A stretch of DNA of 64,000 nt from assembly GCA_903813345.2 (NCBI GenBank), contig CAIIXF020000002.1, positions 10,416,650-10,480,649 on the forward strand, read 5' to 3'. A model generated the notes under the pieces. The model saw nothing but the letters and a program-made list of their open reading frames with translations. It did not search any database and had not been told where the DNA came from. Positions 13,888 to 28,126 of this stretch are shown one piece after another; positions within the stretch are counted from its first letter, which is position 1; the number at the start of each line of letters is the position of its first letter. Both the position numbers and the translations under genes were made by a program. The DNA comes from Owenia fusiformis (lineage: Eukaryota; Annelida; Polychaeta; Sabellida; Oweniidae).

Positions 13888-16800
13888 GTAAGAATTCAAC
13901 CACTTCCTAAGCCAATCATTCAAAGAACAATGCACTTGACAAAACTTCATTAAACAGTTAAAGTAGCAACCGCAGCGCAGTATTACAGACAGTAATTGTA
14001 CTTTTATAGATTTATATCAAAGATATTAATAAGGACTTTGATACAATGGTTCAAATTTTAAAGGTTTTAATCAACTGAAAGCAGTTAACATTACATGGCA
14101 TTTTTGGCAACATGGCTTTTAGCAATCAAAGAGTAAATGATATATAACATAGAACTGTACATAAAATGCCAACATAAAGGCTTTGTAATCTCAAATACAA
14201 ATCTACAATATAATACATGTATATACATCAAAATAAGGCATTTCTGTGTGTTTCCAACTACATCTACACCTGCTATGTACATGTTGAAACATGTGTTAAA
14301 GTAAACAAAACACGAAAAGTCAACAGTATATAATTTGGAGAATGTATTCATGAACAAGTAAAATGATGTAAGTGCCATGTTGAAGAGCAGGGGGGAGTAT
14401 TTATGAGCTATGTGACATTAACAGCCAGTGAAGCCCTTTAACATGATCATCCCCATGCTAACAGAAAACTTGAACTAATTCCTAAATATTTACATCAGTA
14501 TTTAGGATAATATAAATAATCTCCCCATGATTTTTTCTTGACAGGGTGTAAATCCTCGCTTTACTTATTGTGGTCAAAATTGCTCAATATTACCCCCATT
14601 TTTGGCAAAATGCAAACATATTTTCAACAGGGTGAAGTGTATTTGCCATATTTTTCTACCACATCCCTAATATGAAAAATATGAAATCTTTAACCATGTT
14701 CAGTGTCAATCCAACAATATAAAAATTATTCAGGTCCACCCTTGTTTGATTTTCATTGTTGAGTTTCTGTGATCTCTATGTTACAGTAAGAAATGATAAA
14801 AAGTAAACATTTAATATTTGAAAACCAAAAAAGTTTCAATGTTAAAAAGTTAACATCTCGTTGATATTCAGACGCATGTAGTGCAAACAGTTCAACAGAG
14901 GTAACGTTTTTTAAAATAGTAACCTAGACCCATAAAAGGAGATTTGCAACTAAACCATTCATGTTCTTAAAAGGATTTATGAAAATTTGATTCATAAAAT
15001 TTGCACTGAGCTTAAAAGATGTTGAATAATGAGAATTGAAAATTCTATGAGCGATATTGAGATTTACTAAACATATTTCTTTTATTGACTTATTGATCAT
15101 CATAGACCACTTCTAAAAAATCATTTTTGAATATTGAATTTTCGAAATCTTTAACAACTGAATGTTTTAACAAGTTATTAAACCTGATTCAAGTGCAGAA
15201 GTATCTCTAAAATGTTATACATGTATACTCGTACATGGTCAAATTAATCACCAAAATGTAGACTAATCATATAAGCATTTGAATGTTACAATATTTCTTT
15301 TTTTCAGTCTTTCAACTTTGACTTTGTCCTATTTATCATAATTGAACTGCAGACGAGATGATTCAAAAGATGAAAGTAGCGGCATATAATTATTTACTTA
15401 ACTAAGCACATAATCATTTGAACAAAATGCAAGCAGAAATTAAGACACACTCAAAATGCAAAACTTCATCATCACATGACAGTTTCTGACCAATCAGATT
15501 TAAGAAAAGTATTGAAAATGAGACGGCGATAGGAAAGATGTCTCATACAAAAACTTCAATACATAAACTTCTGAATTTTAGTTTGTAAAACAATGGCTTA
15601 AACAATACATGAAGCACTTAGACATCTTATAAAACCTTCCAAACCTCAATATACAATCCCATGCATCAATCCGTAATTTGGTAACTAAAAGGCAACATCA
15701 AGATATACTAATGATGATGACTTTTTATAAACAAATCTTAATTCTGATTTAATATATGGACCAAAATGAACTCCCAGTTTCCAAACTTTTGGAGGGGAGT
15801 GTACATATATGTACATTGGGGTATAGAGGAAGGCTCAAAGGTTCAGTTAGATCCCATACAAAGAATTCAGAGAGAGTGCAATGTTTACCACTGGACTTAT
15901 GACACATTACAGTGTTGGTGTATGTAAACAAATATTGTCCTCCTATTAAGGCACATCAAAGTTCCGAGCCTAGAAATATTATGACTCTGTTGTTGAAGTA
16001 TGCCAGAAATTAAAATAAAAAAACATTGAACAATACTGAGCTATTAACATCAGAAGTGCTCTTAATTTATGCAAAGGGGGAGAGGGAAAACCATCACCCA
16101 TTGCGATTTTCAAAGGCTCTTCTATCTTTAAAAGTAGATAAGGATGGACTTTAGAAAATCATGATTCCCATCCACCATTCAAAAAGTTTCAGAATGCACA
16201 AATATTAAGCCAAAATTTAACAAATCTGATCTCAATAGCTAAATAAAACAGCCGAAAAATACCATCAGATCACAATATTATCAACTGGATTTTTGTATGT
16301 GACCTTCTGTTGGTTGAAATTTGGGTTGACTTTCCTATGTTTTCATATTTACTGAACTTTAAGAAAATCATAAGCTGTCAGGGATGGCTGTTTACTTTGA
16401 AGATATATTCGCTAAAATGTGTCAATAATATGATAATTATCGTACCAGGTACTGACACCTAGTGATCTTAAAGAGATTTTCTGAACTTAAGTAAGACAAT
16501 ATTGGCACATTTTTAATTTATTATTATTTATTTATTGTTAGGATTATGGTTCTTATACCCCCAAATAAACTTGTAGCTACTGATGTACCACCATATGATG
16601 TACAAGACATCATACTTAAATAATGTCCCGCTAGTTGAACATGAACAGTTACATTTTTGATAATTTGGATATATCAGTTCATCACCAAGGTCCTGCAATG
16701 TTTACCAATAGAGCTTAAAAATTAACTAAATAATTCTATAAATCAAATTAACTTAAGACAAAACTTAATACCAATTAGATGCCAGATGTGATTGCTGTTC

Positions 16801-18964
16801 TGCCATTCCAGAGCATTACCCCCCATAAAGCTGAAGATAACTGTTTTGGAGCAACTCTAATAATCAAGCCAATATTTCAGCTCACCTTTCACAGTATTCC
16901 AATTATAAAACTTAATTATGCTTAATTAAAGTAACAATTACATTAAACAGGTAATGTTAAACTTAATTAAAATTTAAGTTTGTAATGTTATCAAGTATTA
17001 TTGTTTATCAAACATTGTCGTACAAGCCAAGAGATGTTTTGAATCTTCATTTAGACAATTTCCTTTCATATATGCCTCAGTTACAAAAAAAACATGTCAT
17101 AAACCTCAAAAAACTTTTCAACCTTCAGAATACATGACAGTTACAGTTAAAAGCAAGCAGGAAAGTTTTTAGCGCACAATGGGGGACTTGTTCATTTTAA
17201 AAGGGTCGGTGATTTTTTGGTATAGAGTAGGGTATAGTAGACCCCCCTGCTGTACATAAAGGCTGAGCAATTAGTGTTACTGTCACATGTTCCACCTCAG
17301 CACGCATAAATGTACCCGATCCAATAAAAGTGAATTTACTACCCAGTCTAACACACAAGCCAGAAAAACTATTGGGATTTTGTCAAGCTTGTAAATATCA
17401 ACTGCCTTATAAATATCAGCTCACATCTGAGCTCTATTCCAGGTTTATATTTAGCTATCAGCACTGTACCCTTATTTTTAATATAGTCTAATCCATCAAG
17501 TCATTCATATTACCCCTTATTGAACATGGTTGGGGATCTGGGAAGTATAAAGTCTGTTCTGTTGCTATTTTTACATATTATTGGGTTCTGTTTCTACAAT
17601 TCTCTAATTTACACATGTTGTCCAGTTGCGGAAATGGAGCAATGGGAGACCACACACTTGATACAATTTTTGCATTTTCCTTATGAGTAAAACTGTTACC
17701 AATATAACTCATGCTGTAGAGTCTTACAACGAACTTTCCATATTAACTCATCAAGAATATATACATTCATTCACACATCAACTCCCTTTGTTAGGAATAT
17801 ACCAGATTCACATAATACGCAAACAATTTCAAATAATTCCACACAATTCATATAAACAGTTTACTTATCCGTTGTATAAACGGAAGACTTCAAACATCCA
17901 TTTATATTCAGTGAGGCTCAGACTGTATGATATTCAGAGGTCTAAAAATAGGAGTTCAACAAGTTGAGCAGGTGTAACACCAACTCTCTAGTACCATTTA
18001 TTAGAACACCTTATAATCTTTCAGAGTAGAAAATAAACCAGGAAATATAGTCCCATGTGTTATGGAAATATGGTCACCTATGATGCCCCCTACTCCTCTC
18101 TCTAACACAAGGTAGAGGAATGGGGGAGAGATGAACTAAGTCCTTCAAGTCATTGCTACTCCTCACTCTCCTATTGAGTGATAGAGGTTCAAGAATAAGT
18201 CACAATGCAAATATACAGGAACAAAATATAATGCATTGTTGAGGTAAAAATAGAATGCAAATATGGTTGTATTGTTCTAAATTTTATAGGCTTTAATAAT
18301 TCATCTTTGAATGGATTTATGAAGTTGAGAAATCTCAAATAGCTGCAATATTTAACTTTGACTGAAAATTCTAATACATGTCATTATCAAAATTATCCCA
18401 TATTTTCTGCAGAGCTCAGTTCGTAATCTTTCTTAATTGTTTAATCAATCCATTAATCTTACATAATACTAAGCTTATGGTATACTAATTTAAAAATACA
18501 ATCAACTTCTTTAAGTCATATTGCAACATAAGGTTAAGAGATTTAAACAGGAATTGAACAGTTGGATTAATATGGTTCAATTAAATTATGGGCCTCTTTC
18601 AATACATCACATTACAGTGCTCTAAGGGGGGTATGCGATAATTCAACTGTGTGATTTTTTAATGGCCAATCCAAGCAGGTGGAATTTCAAGATTACGCAT
18701 TATAGATGAAATGATATGAGATATTGGCTTATTGTTATGAATATGAGCTAAAATTTTCTACTTATTTTTTCACACCATACTGTTTGTCACCTTTGTCTTT
18801 TATCACATCAATTCAGTCATTCACTCTCACTCAACTGTCAACCCCAAGCTTGCAATTTCATACAATTTTCTTTCTTTAAGCTCAACTAAAAATTATTTGA
18901 ACGAATGAAATATACTGTAAGTAGCATTTGTAAATACATGAATGGATAATAATGAAACTCTTAC
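13888..18964. other. Intron directly downstream of the Fat-like exon
   Basis: No cadherin-like frame was found on the minus strand here, so the next Fat-like exon lies further away. AT-rich with no clear element. Confidence 0.6.
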
Positions 18965-21900
18965 CTTCGTCTGGGTCAATGCTGAATCTTCCAAGCCCTG
19001 TACCATCTTGTATCGAGTATGTGATCTTGTAATCATCCGCTGACGCATTAGAGTTTCGATCATCATAATCCGTTGCAGAAACTCTCATTATACTAGTCCC
19101 TACACTTGCATCTTCCCGAATAGTACCACTGATTACGAAGTTATTAAATCTTGGTACATAGAGATTCTCATTGACATCGATGATTTCGATGATGACGTGG
19201 CATTTGGAAGACAGAGGAGGGTTTCCCCTGTCTCTAGCTCTGGCTGTTATGTTGTACACTTGCTTCGATTCATAATCCAATCTATTCGCGATTCTCACTG
19301 TCCCTGTGAACTTATCTACAGTGAATTTGTTATCCATGCCATCTTGTAGACTGTATCGCACCAGACCACCTGCCTCCAGGTCACTATCATGGGCGCTGAC
19401 AGTTAATACTATGCTCCCTACTGGCAGATCTTCTCTTATGCGTACATGATAGGAGGATGGCTTGAACTCGGGAGCATTGTCATTGATGTCCTCTAGTTTA
19501 ATGGACACCACGACTGTTGATGTCAGTGGTTGATCTCCTAGATCTTTAGCTATAACCTCCAGCTTGTATTCTTCTTGTAATTCACGGTCTAGCTTCTGAC
19601 TGACCTTTATGACCCCAGTTTTGGAGCCGATAGAGAAATCATCAGTATCTGTGATGATGTCATAGATGATACCTGCATTTTTTCCTTGGTCTGCATCCGT
19701 AGCGAATACTTTAACAATTGACATTCCTATAGCAACATTCTCTGAGAGAGTCTTCTGGTACTCCTGGTTCTCAAATACAGGGGCGTTATCGTTTGCGTCA
19801 TCAATGTTGATTGTAAGTGAAGTGGTGGCAGATTTACTGGGGACTCCAAGATCATACACTTTAATCTCTAGTTTATAACTATCCTTTGTCTCACGATCGA
19901 GCCCAGACAAGATGACCAATTCACCAGTATACGTGTCCATTCTAAACCCTGCACCTTTGTTTCCATCGGTTATGACGTACACCAGTTTGCCATTGTACCC
20001 TGGGTCAGGATCAGTGGCAGAGATTGTGGCAACAACCGTACCAGGTAGTAAGCTCTCACTGATTTGTACCTCAACAGGATTCGAGATCTCAAACTCAGGA
20101 GGGTTTAAATTCTCAAGGTATTCATTAGGAATATGGGAAACTACATCTTGGTTGGAGTCTGCGTTATTTGCCGCAGCTTTCTGAAGAAGTTCCTGCATCT
20201 GTTCTAAGACATTTGTAGCCTTACACGTAATACTGGCATCATTGTTTGACAGCATTTTATTCCTATTGTTGTTCACTAGGGTGATGTTGATGAACAGTGG
20301 CTCTGCATCGTTAACACCATCACTTGCTGTTAGCTTAATACTCCTGGTTGAGGCAGTAGTATCAACCCCTTTCCCGGACATTAAATTACATTTCATTTTG
20401 ACGACTCCAGTTGATTCATCTAATGTAAAGCAGTTGTCATCATTCCCAGACAAGATTCTATAACTTATAAGGTTACCAATGTCAAAGTCAATCGCAGATA
20501 TTGTAATTAACTCTGTGCCCAAGAGAGCTTCACGTGAGAGGTACCCTCGGCAACCATGCTGCTGAAAGCGAGGCCGATTATCGTTAACATCCTTAAGTTG
20601 AATTTTCAAAATGGTTTCAGATTCTCGTCGAAATGGACTTCCCCAATCTGAGGCTCTTATCTTCAATTTGTACTCTCGTCGCATAGATTCAAAATCGAGA
20701 ACTTCCGTGGTTTTGATGTCACCGGAAAAATGATCAATTTCAAATGGGACTGGATTCATATTCGCAATGCTGTAGCTTATGTAGCCATTTTCACCACTGT
20801 CAACGTCATATGCATTTACAGTAGTAACAACAGTTCCAATTGGTTGATTTTCCATGACATAAACCTTACTGCCAGTCATATTGAACACGGGTGAGTTATC
20901 ATTGTAATCTTGGATATTAATACGCAAAGTAGTTCTGGTGACTTTTCGTGACCTTGTAATACCCTGATCAGCAACTTCAACAACTAGTTCCACCACATTC
21001 GAGGTTTCAGCATCTAATGGATTTGCAACTGTTATTAATCCAGTTTTGTGACCAATATTGAACCATCCATTATCATTACCACCAACAATTTTGTATCTCA
21101 CCTCAGCATTCTTCCCAAGATCCGTATCACTTGCATTCAGGAAAATCAATGGGGTTTGAACAGGGACTATTTCATCAATGTCTAACTCATACATTTTCTG
21201 TAATTTTGGAGGATGATCATTTTTGTCCTGGACACTTACATGTATCATTTTAGTAGTTGATTTTGGTGGTTTACCTTTATCTGTGGCTTGAACTGTGAGA
21301 TTATAACCCATTGGGGTAAGCTCTCGATCTATTGATTGGGACACCTTAATGTGATAACTGTTTGCCTCAGGGGCCTCAACGATAGTGAAATCTCCCCCAT
21401 TATTACCATCAATGATACTGACCTGTCCTATCTCCCCATTCACCCCATTGTCTTTATCAGTGACTAGCAGGACAGCGTAGAGTTTTCCTGGTGCGCTGTG
21501 TTCAATGACACTTGGGAAACTAGAAACTTGAATATCAGGTGCATGGAAGTTCACCTGTACAACAGAGATGCGTACCTTTGCTGTGCTTTGACTGCTTGAT
21601 GATCCCAACTTGGCTCCTCGGTCCTCTGCCAGGACATCAAGTTCATAGAAATCATTTTTTGTGTATACCAACTGTCTTGTCAGAGAGACAATGCCCGACA
21701 TGGGGTGAATTGCAAAGGTATCTGTTTTCTGTAGAAAGCTATAATACACCTCCCCATTGACACCAACATCAGCATCAGAAGCACTGACCTGTATGATGCT
21801 CCTATGGAGGGGATGGTCCTCGTGGACTCTGGCACTGTATGATATAGGATAAAACAATGGGGACATATCATTTGTGTCAGTAATGTGGATAATAACTTCC

Positions 21901-22347
21901 GTTTGTGCCTCCAAGGTTGGACTGTTTTTGTATTTTGCAATAGCTTTTATCCTAAGTCTATATAACTCTTGTCTTTCCCTGTTCAGAACTTCATGATTAG
22001 AGGTCTTAGTTCTGATTTTTAGGAAACTGAAATCACCGACCACTTCGACTTCGGTTTTGAAAAACTCGCTGCTATCTCCGTGTGTTATCCGATAGCGTAT
22101 GCCTAAGGTAGGGTCAGTAATATACATTCCCATCTTTTGTGATGGTACAACATACGTTTTTCCTATAGAATTTTCTGGAATCGTTGCATTGTATATGGCC
22201 TCTGTGAACTTAAATGTTTCCTCATTCATGGGAGTCAAGGCGATTCCGTCAACTTTGATGATACTTAGTGTTGCTATGGCGATAAGCCACGCACAGAGTC
22301 TGATGTCGGCCATCTTGAATATATTTCTCAATTCAGACATCTTACAC
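18965..22347 (-). CDS. Fat-like cadherin, first coding exon (N-terminal ~1125 aa)
   Basis: This is one long exon encoding the N-terminus of a giant atypical cadherin, a single-pass membrane protein used in cell adhesion and planar polarity. An ATG at 22340 opens the frame; a second at 22313 (MADIRLCAW...) directly precedes a hydrophobic signal peptide and is the likelier start. About nine full cadherin repeats and part of a tenth follow. Linkers include DTNDMSPLF (~aa 155), DKNDHPPKL (~372), DYNDNSPVF (~477), DVNDNRPRF (~583), DANDNAPVF (~848), DINDNAPEF (~950) and DVNENL (~1055). The order, an irregular linker near aa 695-750, and phrases such as YSIAN.N.VPF.IDHF match FAT1/2/3 from my knowledge of the family. 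A splice acceptor (TTTTCAG) ends at 22348 and a donor (G|GTAAGAG) lies at 18964, phase 1. Human FAT1 also has a very large first coding exon ending at about this position. No later exons were found in the remaining 19 kb, so the gene continues outside the window. A Dachsous-type or FAT4-type protein is less likely. Confidence 0.92.
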
Positions 22348-22370
22348 CTGAAAACAAAAACATCAGAATT
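22348..22370 (-). promoter_or_regulatory. Splice acceptor before the Fat-like start codon
   Basis: On the minus strand a T-rich tract ends in TTTTCAG, followed by 7 nt of 5' UTR and the first ATG. It implies at least one upstream non-coding exon, which I could not locate. Confidence 0.6.
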
Positions 22371-25300
22371 ATAAACTAGAAAACATTACATTTTTGAATA
22401 TATATTTGAACAATCTTACACTTTCTATTTTTTCCACTTAATAATGATGTCACATGTCAAGTTTGATTATATCCTCTTAATTTGTTTTTTAATATACAAT
22501 ACATTTTAATGTTACTTCTCCAGGTATCTTTCATATAATATTATTTGTTGCTCAATAAATTATTGAATAAGTCGATCATATTGATGTTGATGTTTTATGA
22601 CTAAAATATAACAGTGACAACTGCAATGTAGTGTCGTGAATCAATTTATTAGATAATATACATAAATCATATGTCTAAAATGAACATAAGGATCGCCAGT
22701 GGCTAATTAGTGAAAACAGTAAAACATGTACACGTGAACACATTTCCTAAATGAACATTTAGTTCCATTCATATGATGCATTAATGAACTATGTGTTATC
22801 AGAACTTGTATCAGAATCTGAACCTATATAAAATATAAACATTTCATCCAGTTATTTAAACTGTTAATTTTAAGTAGGATTTACTGTCATTTATGTGACA
22901 AAATCATGATATATTTTTGCCAGGTTTTCTGTTATTTTTAACTGGGCTGTTTTGACTCACGATTATAATGCTCCTCCCTTGTGTGGCCATCTTGAATTTA
23001 AGCCGGGTCAACTTGGCAATGAACATAATATTTTTGATGAATTTAGAAAAATATGTTTGAGAATTATATGTCATGATGAACTAGTTATACTTTCTAAAAT
23101 CTCTTTGATTTGTTAATGATTTAAAATGATTTCCGTGAATCATTTGGTAGCAAACGAGATGTGGTAAAATTGAAAGTATACTTATCTACTTCACAATCAA
23201 GATGGATATACTTCAAAATAGATGAGAGGAATAAAACAGACATGTGGTCAACATATTAAAATATCTCCAAATACAGGAAAATCGGAAATGGTATTAACTT
23301 TTTCAAGAAGAAAAAGAATGGTAAAATATATATGACTTAAGTTCAGTGTAATTTTATGTTGCAACCAAGTTACACAATTCTTGATAAGACCAGCTGGTGC
23401 AAAACACTTCAAATTCTGCTATACAAGATATAGATGAATCAAGAGTGTTACAGAAAACACAGTCTTAGAGATTATAACAGAAAAATAAAAAACCAAATTA
23501 CAGAAAAGATATGGTGAATGGTTTAGAAAAAGGGCATTGATAGAGAAATTTACCTAATCTTAATGAAAATAGGTCAGGGTGTCTAAATATAACAATTGAT
23601 AAATGCTAGCAAACCAACAGAATTCTAACCAATTTAAAGAAATATTAACCAGTTTCTGTGAGATCGAAAATTGAAATATTGTAACTTAGAATATTGAGTA
23701 GTTAATTAACAAGAAAGTACTGAAAGGTCAAGATTGAAAATATTAATATCCCAGTCTTCAAAATAGAATTTCAAATATATTTAACAATGTCTCATGACTT
23801 ACACCAAGAGGTACTAAAAAACAATATGTGATATAGTCTACGTTACAGGTAGTTTTCTGTATTAGGGGATCTAAAGTTTGTCTACAAAAAACATAGACTA
23901 GAATTACCAAGTGTGGGAGGTATGGGGGTGTCTGATTTTATGACCCCCAAATGACAACTGTGTTGTATCACATTGGAGTATCATACTCTAGCTGTTAGGG
24001 GTCAACCATTAATCAGTGAAACAAAAACAAAAACATGTGATAGAGACATCAAATTGTCTAGGGTTGCCAGTGACAGATTTTTCACTATAGGAGTTCTGCC
24101 AAAAGTATCTTTCTGATTGTGGCTCCATTTGCTAAATTTAAGGTTTAAATGAAACATTTGAATTTCTATTATTTCAAATTTATGCAATTTATACCATGAA
24201 TTATGTCCTGAGAATTTCATGATAGTAAACACACAGCTGCATATTTGATTTGATATAAATTCTCGTGGAGGGTAGATCCTTCTCTGATTGAAACAGAATT
24301 TTGGCAAATTGGCAGTATTTAGTTGCTGAAGTGTTTTTGCGTTGGTGCTCAAGTTTAATCTTTGTTTCATGAGTCAATTCACTTTAGTCCTACTTATGCT
24401 TTTTAAAACATGCCAATTGATTTGATTCTGTTGCCATAGTAACTAGCTCTAAATATGCCCTTTTGCTAAAAATAGCTTTTCCGTGCTAGTAAGAGCAGAA
24501 AACAATTCACTACCAATCACGAAAATGTTGATGTACCAAAAAACAGATAAGAAAGAGTGAATTTGTCAAGGAATAGAATGGATAGCATAAACAGTAAGAA
24601 AACTGGAATAAGCAGAAAAACAGACTAAATAAACTGCAATTTTCACCCGAGGATGAAATCTTTCCCAAGTTGAATATCATTGAAAACCAAGAACTTCTAC
24701 CTAAACACATTAGTAAAAAACACTTTGATTAGATCTAGGGGTAAACATTACATCTTAACCGTTCATGATCAGAATGTGTTTCAGAAAATATCAGACTTTT
24801 TGGAATAAAGTATTCTAAAAATTAAGCCCCAAATTTTTTTCTCTAAAAAGTTCTCCCAAGATCTTTGAATAAGCGACACACTTGTGCAAATGAAATGACA
24901 ATCTGTCTTTTAAGAAAAAAACTTAGAAAACTAAAATCATAAAAAATGGAAGTCATGCACTTAACAATACAAACGAAAAGCTTTTTTCTTGCTCAGTAAA
25001 AAAAACTGACTTTCATGTTCTAAAACAAAGAACTTGAAAAGACCAATATACAAGTTTAACATTGCAAATCAGACTACACAAAATATATATAAGGCATTAA
25101 CATGCAAAATATCATCACCTGCCATTTGTTACAGACCCTGAACACCAAACGCCAATACTTTTGGTGGTGACATAAAAACAGAGGTAATTTTTCAACCCTC
25201 AAGCAAGTCAGACTGATATCGCTTCATTTTCAGATTATACAACTTTACCATGCTAAATACCAAATTGTTGCAATGCGAAATTGATAATGAGGCTGCGATG

Positions 25301-26657
25301 AAGTTTGTAGGTAATTCCATGGGCTGTAAAAGATGTTCCATATGTTTTCCTAGCTCTGGTTACATTATAAGAAGCCAGTACCAGATGTGCCGATTTAGGG
25401 AACAAATCTAAAATGCCTGGATAATTGTTCAATAATATAAGTGAACTATTTCTAAATGTGATTCCATGTGAAATAAATCACAAAAAAAGTTTATTGAAAA
25501 GTATTCATGTTACACAAAAAGAAAAGTAGGTTAAAATAATATTTCATGAAACTCATAAAAAGTTAAATTGAAAGCTTTGATTTTAACATTGGTAGATTTG
25601 ATATATCAATTACAAATAGATGAATAGTATATATTTGATTTCAAAAGTATTTATAGATTTTTTATCAGTCGGTTAATGTTGTACTTTAACATCAAAAATG
25701 AAGCCAAAGTCAATGTGTACTGTACTGTATTTTTGAACCAGACTATCCCTGACACTTCACCGATAACATTAACATTCAGACACACATAAGCATTACATCA
25801 AAACGATCATGATATATGTACATTTCACATTTCACTCATTGATAACAGATTACGAAATATACTGAACATAACACAAAATAAATGTTCGAACATATTATAC
25901 TTCAGTGATATATCCATCCATAAAGCACCCAAATAGGAAAGGTCAGTGAAATGACAAGTTGTCTATAATCAGAATTCAATTGTGGTTTAACATGCGAGCA
26001 ATCAGCCACCCAAGTCGAGTTGTTTTAGTGTTTAACCCTGTCTGCTTCTATTAAAACCCATGTCGGAGGGTCATAAAAATGATAAAATCCAGTGTTTTAA
26101 GGATGTTTGTCGGCTAAGGTGAAGTAGCTTCGTTAAGACATGGCCAGAGTATATTTCAACCTGAATATTGTAAGGATGTTGATATCTGTACAGAGTTCAG
26201 ATGGTCAGTTTAAAAATATACCTACAAATCCCAAACCATATTACCATAAGGCCTTTCACTTCCATCATCAGTAGAAAACCAGCGTTTTTCCAGTAGATGA
26301 GATTTTATTGTTACTTTAAATGATATACTTTAAGGGACCTATACTCCCAATTTTAGATCTGTTGTTTTAAGCCTTATTTTGTTAAACTTAAATCCTACAT
26401 AAAGCTCTGTGAAGGATATATATGTTATTCACCAATAGATTCACTTCTCAATAAATATCTATCATATTTCAATACCATTATTCTTTAAAGGATTAGACAG
26501 GAAACCAAAAAAGCCGCAAAAATGACACAAAGATAAGGCTTGTGAAATACATAGTCACACCTTTACAGAGAAATCTAATTACCTTCCTCGACTAGAAATT
26601 ACCCGATTAGAAACCTCAAATTCTAAAAATCAACAACAAGAACACAAATGTGTACAA
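22371..26657. other. Upstream region of the Fat-like gene
   Basis: Holds an old repeat copy near 23200-23330 and dispersed-repeat copy 1 at 25094. The Fat-like promoter and non-coding exon should lie here or further up, but I could not place them. A 122-codon minus frame at 24002-24370 has no recognisable features. Confidence 0.5.
25094..25175. repeat. Dispersed CATTAACATGCAAAAT / GGTGGTGACAT repeat, copy 1
   Basis: Starts CATTAACATGCAAAATATCA, contains CACCTGCCATTTGTTACAGA, and ends TTTTGGTGGTGACATA. Related copies occur near 36.8, 47.4 and 50.8 kb. Confidence 0.6.
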
Positions 26658-28126
26658 TATGTCCCCACCTATGGGTAATCCTGTCAAATGATTATCCTAA
26701 AAATGAGTAGACAAGACTTTACCGACACAATTTGAGGACGGAGAATCCAAAATGGCCATCTTAAAATTTACCAAGAATGACAAAAAATTAGTCAGTTCTA
26801 GATTTTCATACTAAGAACCACCCCTGAAAATTTGAAATTGATCCCTCACACAGTTAACCAGAAAACATGTAAACAAGACGTTACAGACAAGATTTGAGGA
26901 CAGAAATCCAAAATGGCTGCCTTGACATTTATCCAGAATGCCAAAAACTAATCTGTTCTAGATTTTCATACTAAGAATCATCCCTGAAAATTTAAAATTG
27001 ATGTACCAAACAGTTCACCTGGAAATGTGTAGACAAGACTTTACAGACAAGATTTTAGGACAGAAAATCCAAAATGGCTGCCTTGACATTTACCCAGAAT
27101 GCCCAAAAACTAATCAGTTCTAGATTTTCATACTAAGATTCATCCCTGAAAATTTGAAATTGATCTACCAAACGGTTCACCTAAAAACGCGTAGACAAGA
27201 CTTTACGGGCAAGATTTTAAGACGGAAAATCCAAAATGGCTGCCTTTACATTTATCCAGAATGCCGTAAAAATTATCAGATCTAGATTTTCATACTGAGA
27301 ATCATCCCTGAAAATTTGAAATTGATCTACCAAACGGTTCACCTGAAAATGCGTAGACAAGACTTTACAGACAAGATTTTAGGACGGAAAATCCAAAATG
27401 GCTGCCTTGACATTTACCCAGAATGCCCAAAAACTAATCAGATCTAGATTCTCATACTAAGAATCATCCCTGAAAATTTGAAATTGATCTACCAAACGGT
27501 TCACCTGAAAACGCGTAGACAAGACTTTACAGACAAGATTTTAGGACGGAAAAATCCAAAATGGCCGACAATAAAAAAGTGATTATGAGTTTTTGCTGAA
27601 ATCTTTTTACAAAATTATCACATATACCTACTGTTAACAATAACATAAGCTTTTACAACAAAGTACACCTGAAATTATTTATAAAGCTACTAAAAAGTTA
27701 AAGCATGAAAACTGAAAAACACCATTCAATATGATACAAAGTATTATCGTGCGCTAACTTTTCTTAAAACATTCAAAATGGCTGACATGACTGAGCTAAC
27801 AGGTCCAAAACCTAATCAGATCTAGAATGAAGTGAGCTGAACAAGATGTTAAAGTTTTAAAAGCAACTGTGAAGCCGTTTTTCTTAAAGTTTGCAGACAA
27901 GGATTTTAGCATTTGACTTCAAAATGGCCGACAGGAAGTAGGTATCGAGTTAATTTTTTTTCATCCACATCTGTATGCACTCATAAATTATCCCTGAAAA
28001 TTTGAAGGTGATATCTGCAGCGGTTTTGGAGAAAACTCCCGGACGTACGGACAGACAGACGGACAGACAGACAGACGGACGCGCCTAGGCCGACAATATG
28101 GCCCCACACTATGTGGTGGGGACATA
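26658..28126. repeat. Element of ~160-bp tandem units bounded by ATGTCCCCACC inverted ends
   Basis: The ends are ATGTCCCCACC (26659) and GGTGGGGACAT (to 28125). About six units of ~160 bp run from 26700 to 27560, each with ATCCAAAATGGC, CATCCCTGAAAATTTGAAAT and TAGACAAGACTTTAC. A GGACAGACAGAC microsatellite lies near 28040-28085. No coding frame. It is probably a MITE with an expanded internal repeat. Confidence 0.6.

Noticed and set aside
24002-24370. 122-codon minus frame
   Set aside because: No signal, domain, splice context or repeat relationship recognised. Length is plausible by chance in AT-rich DNA.
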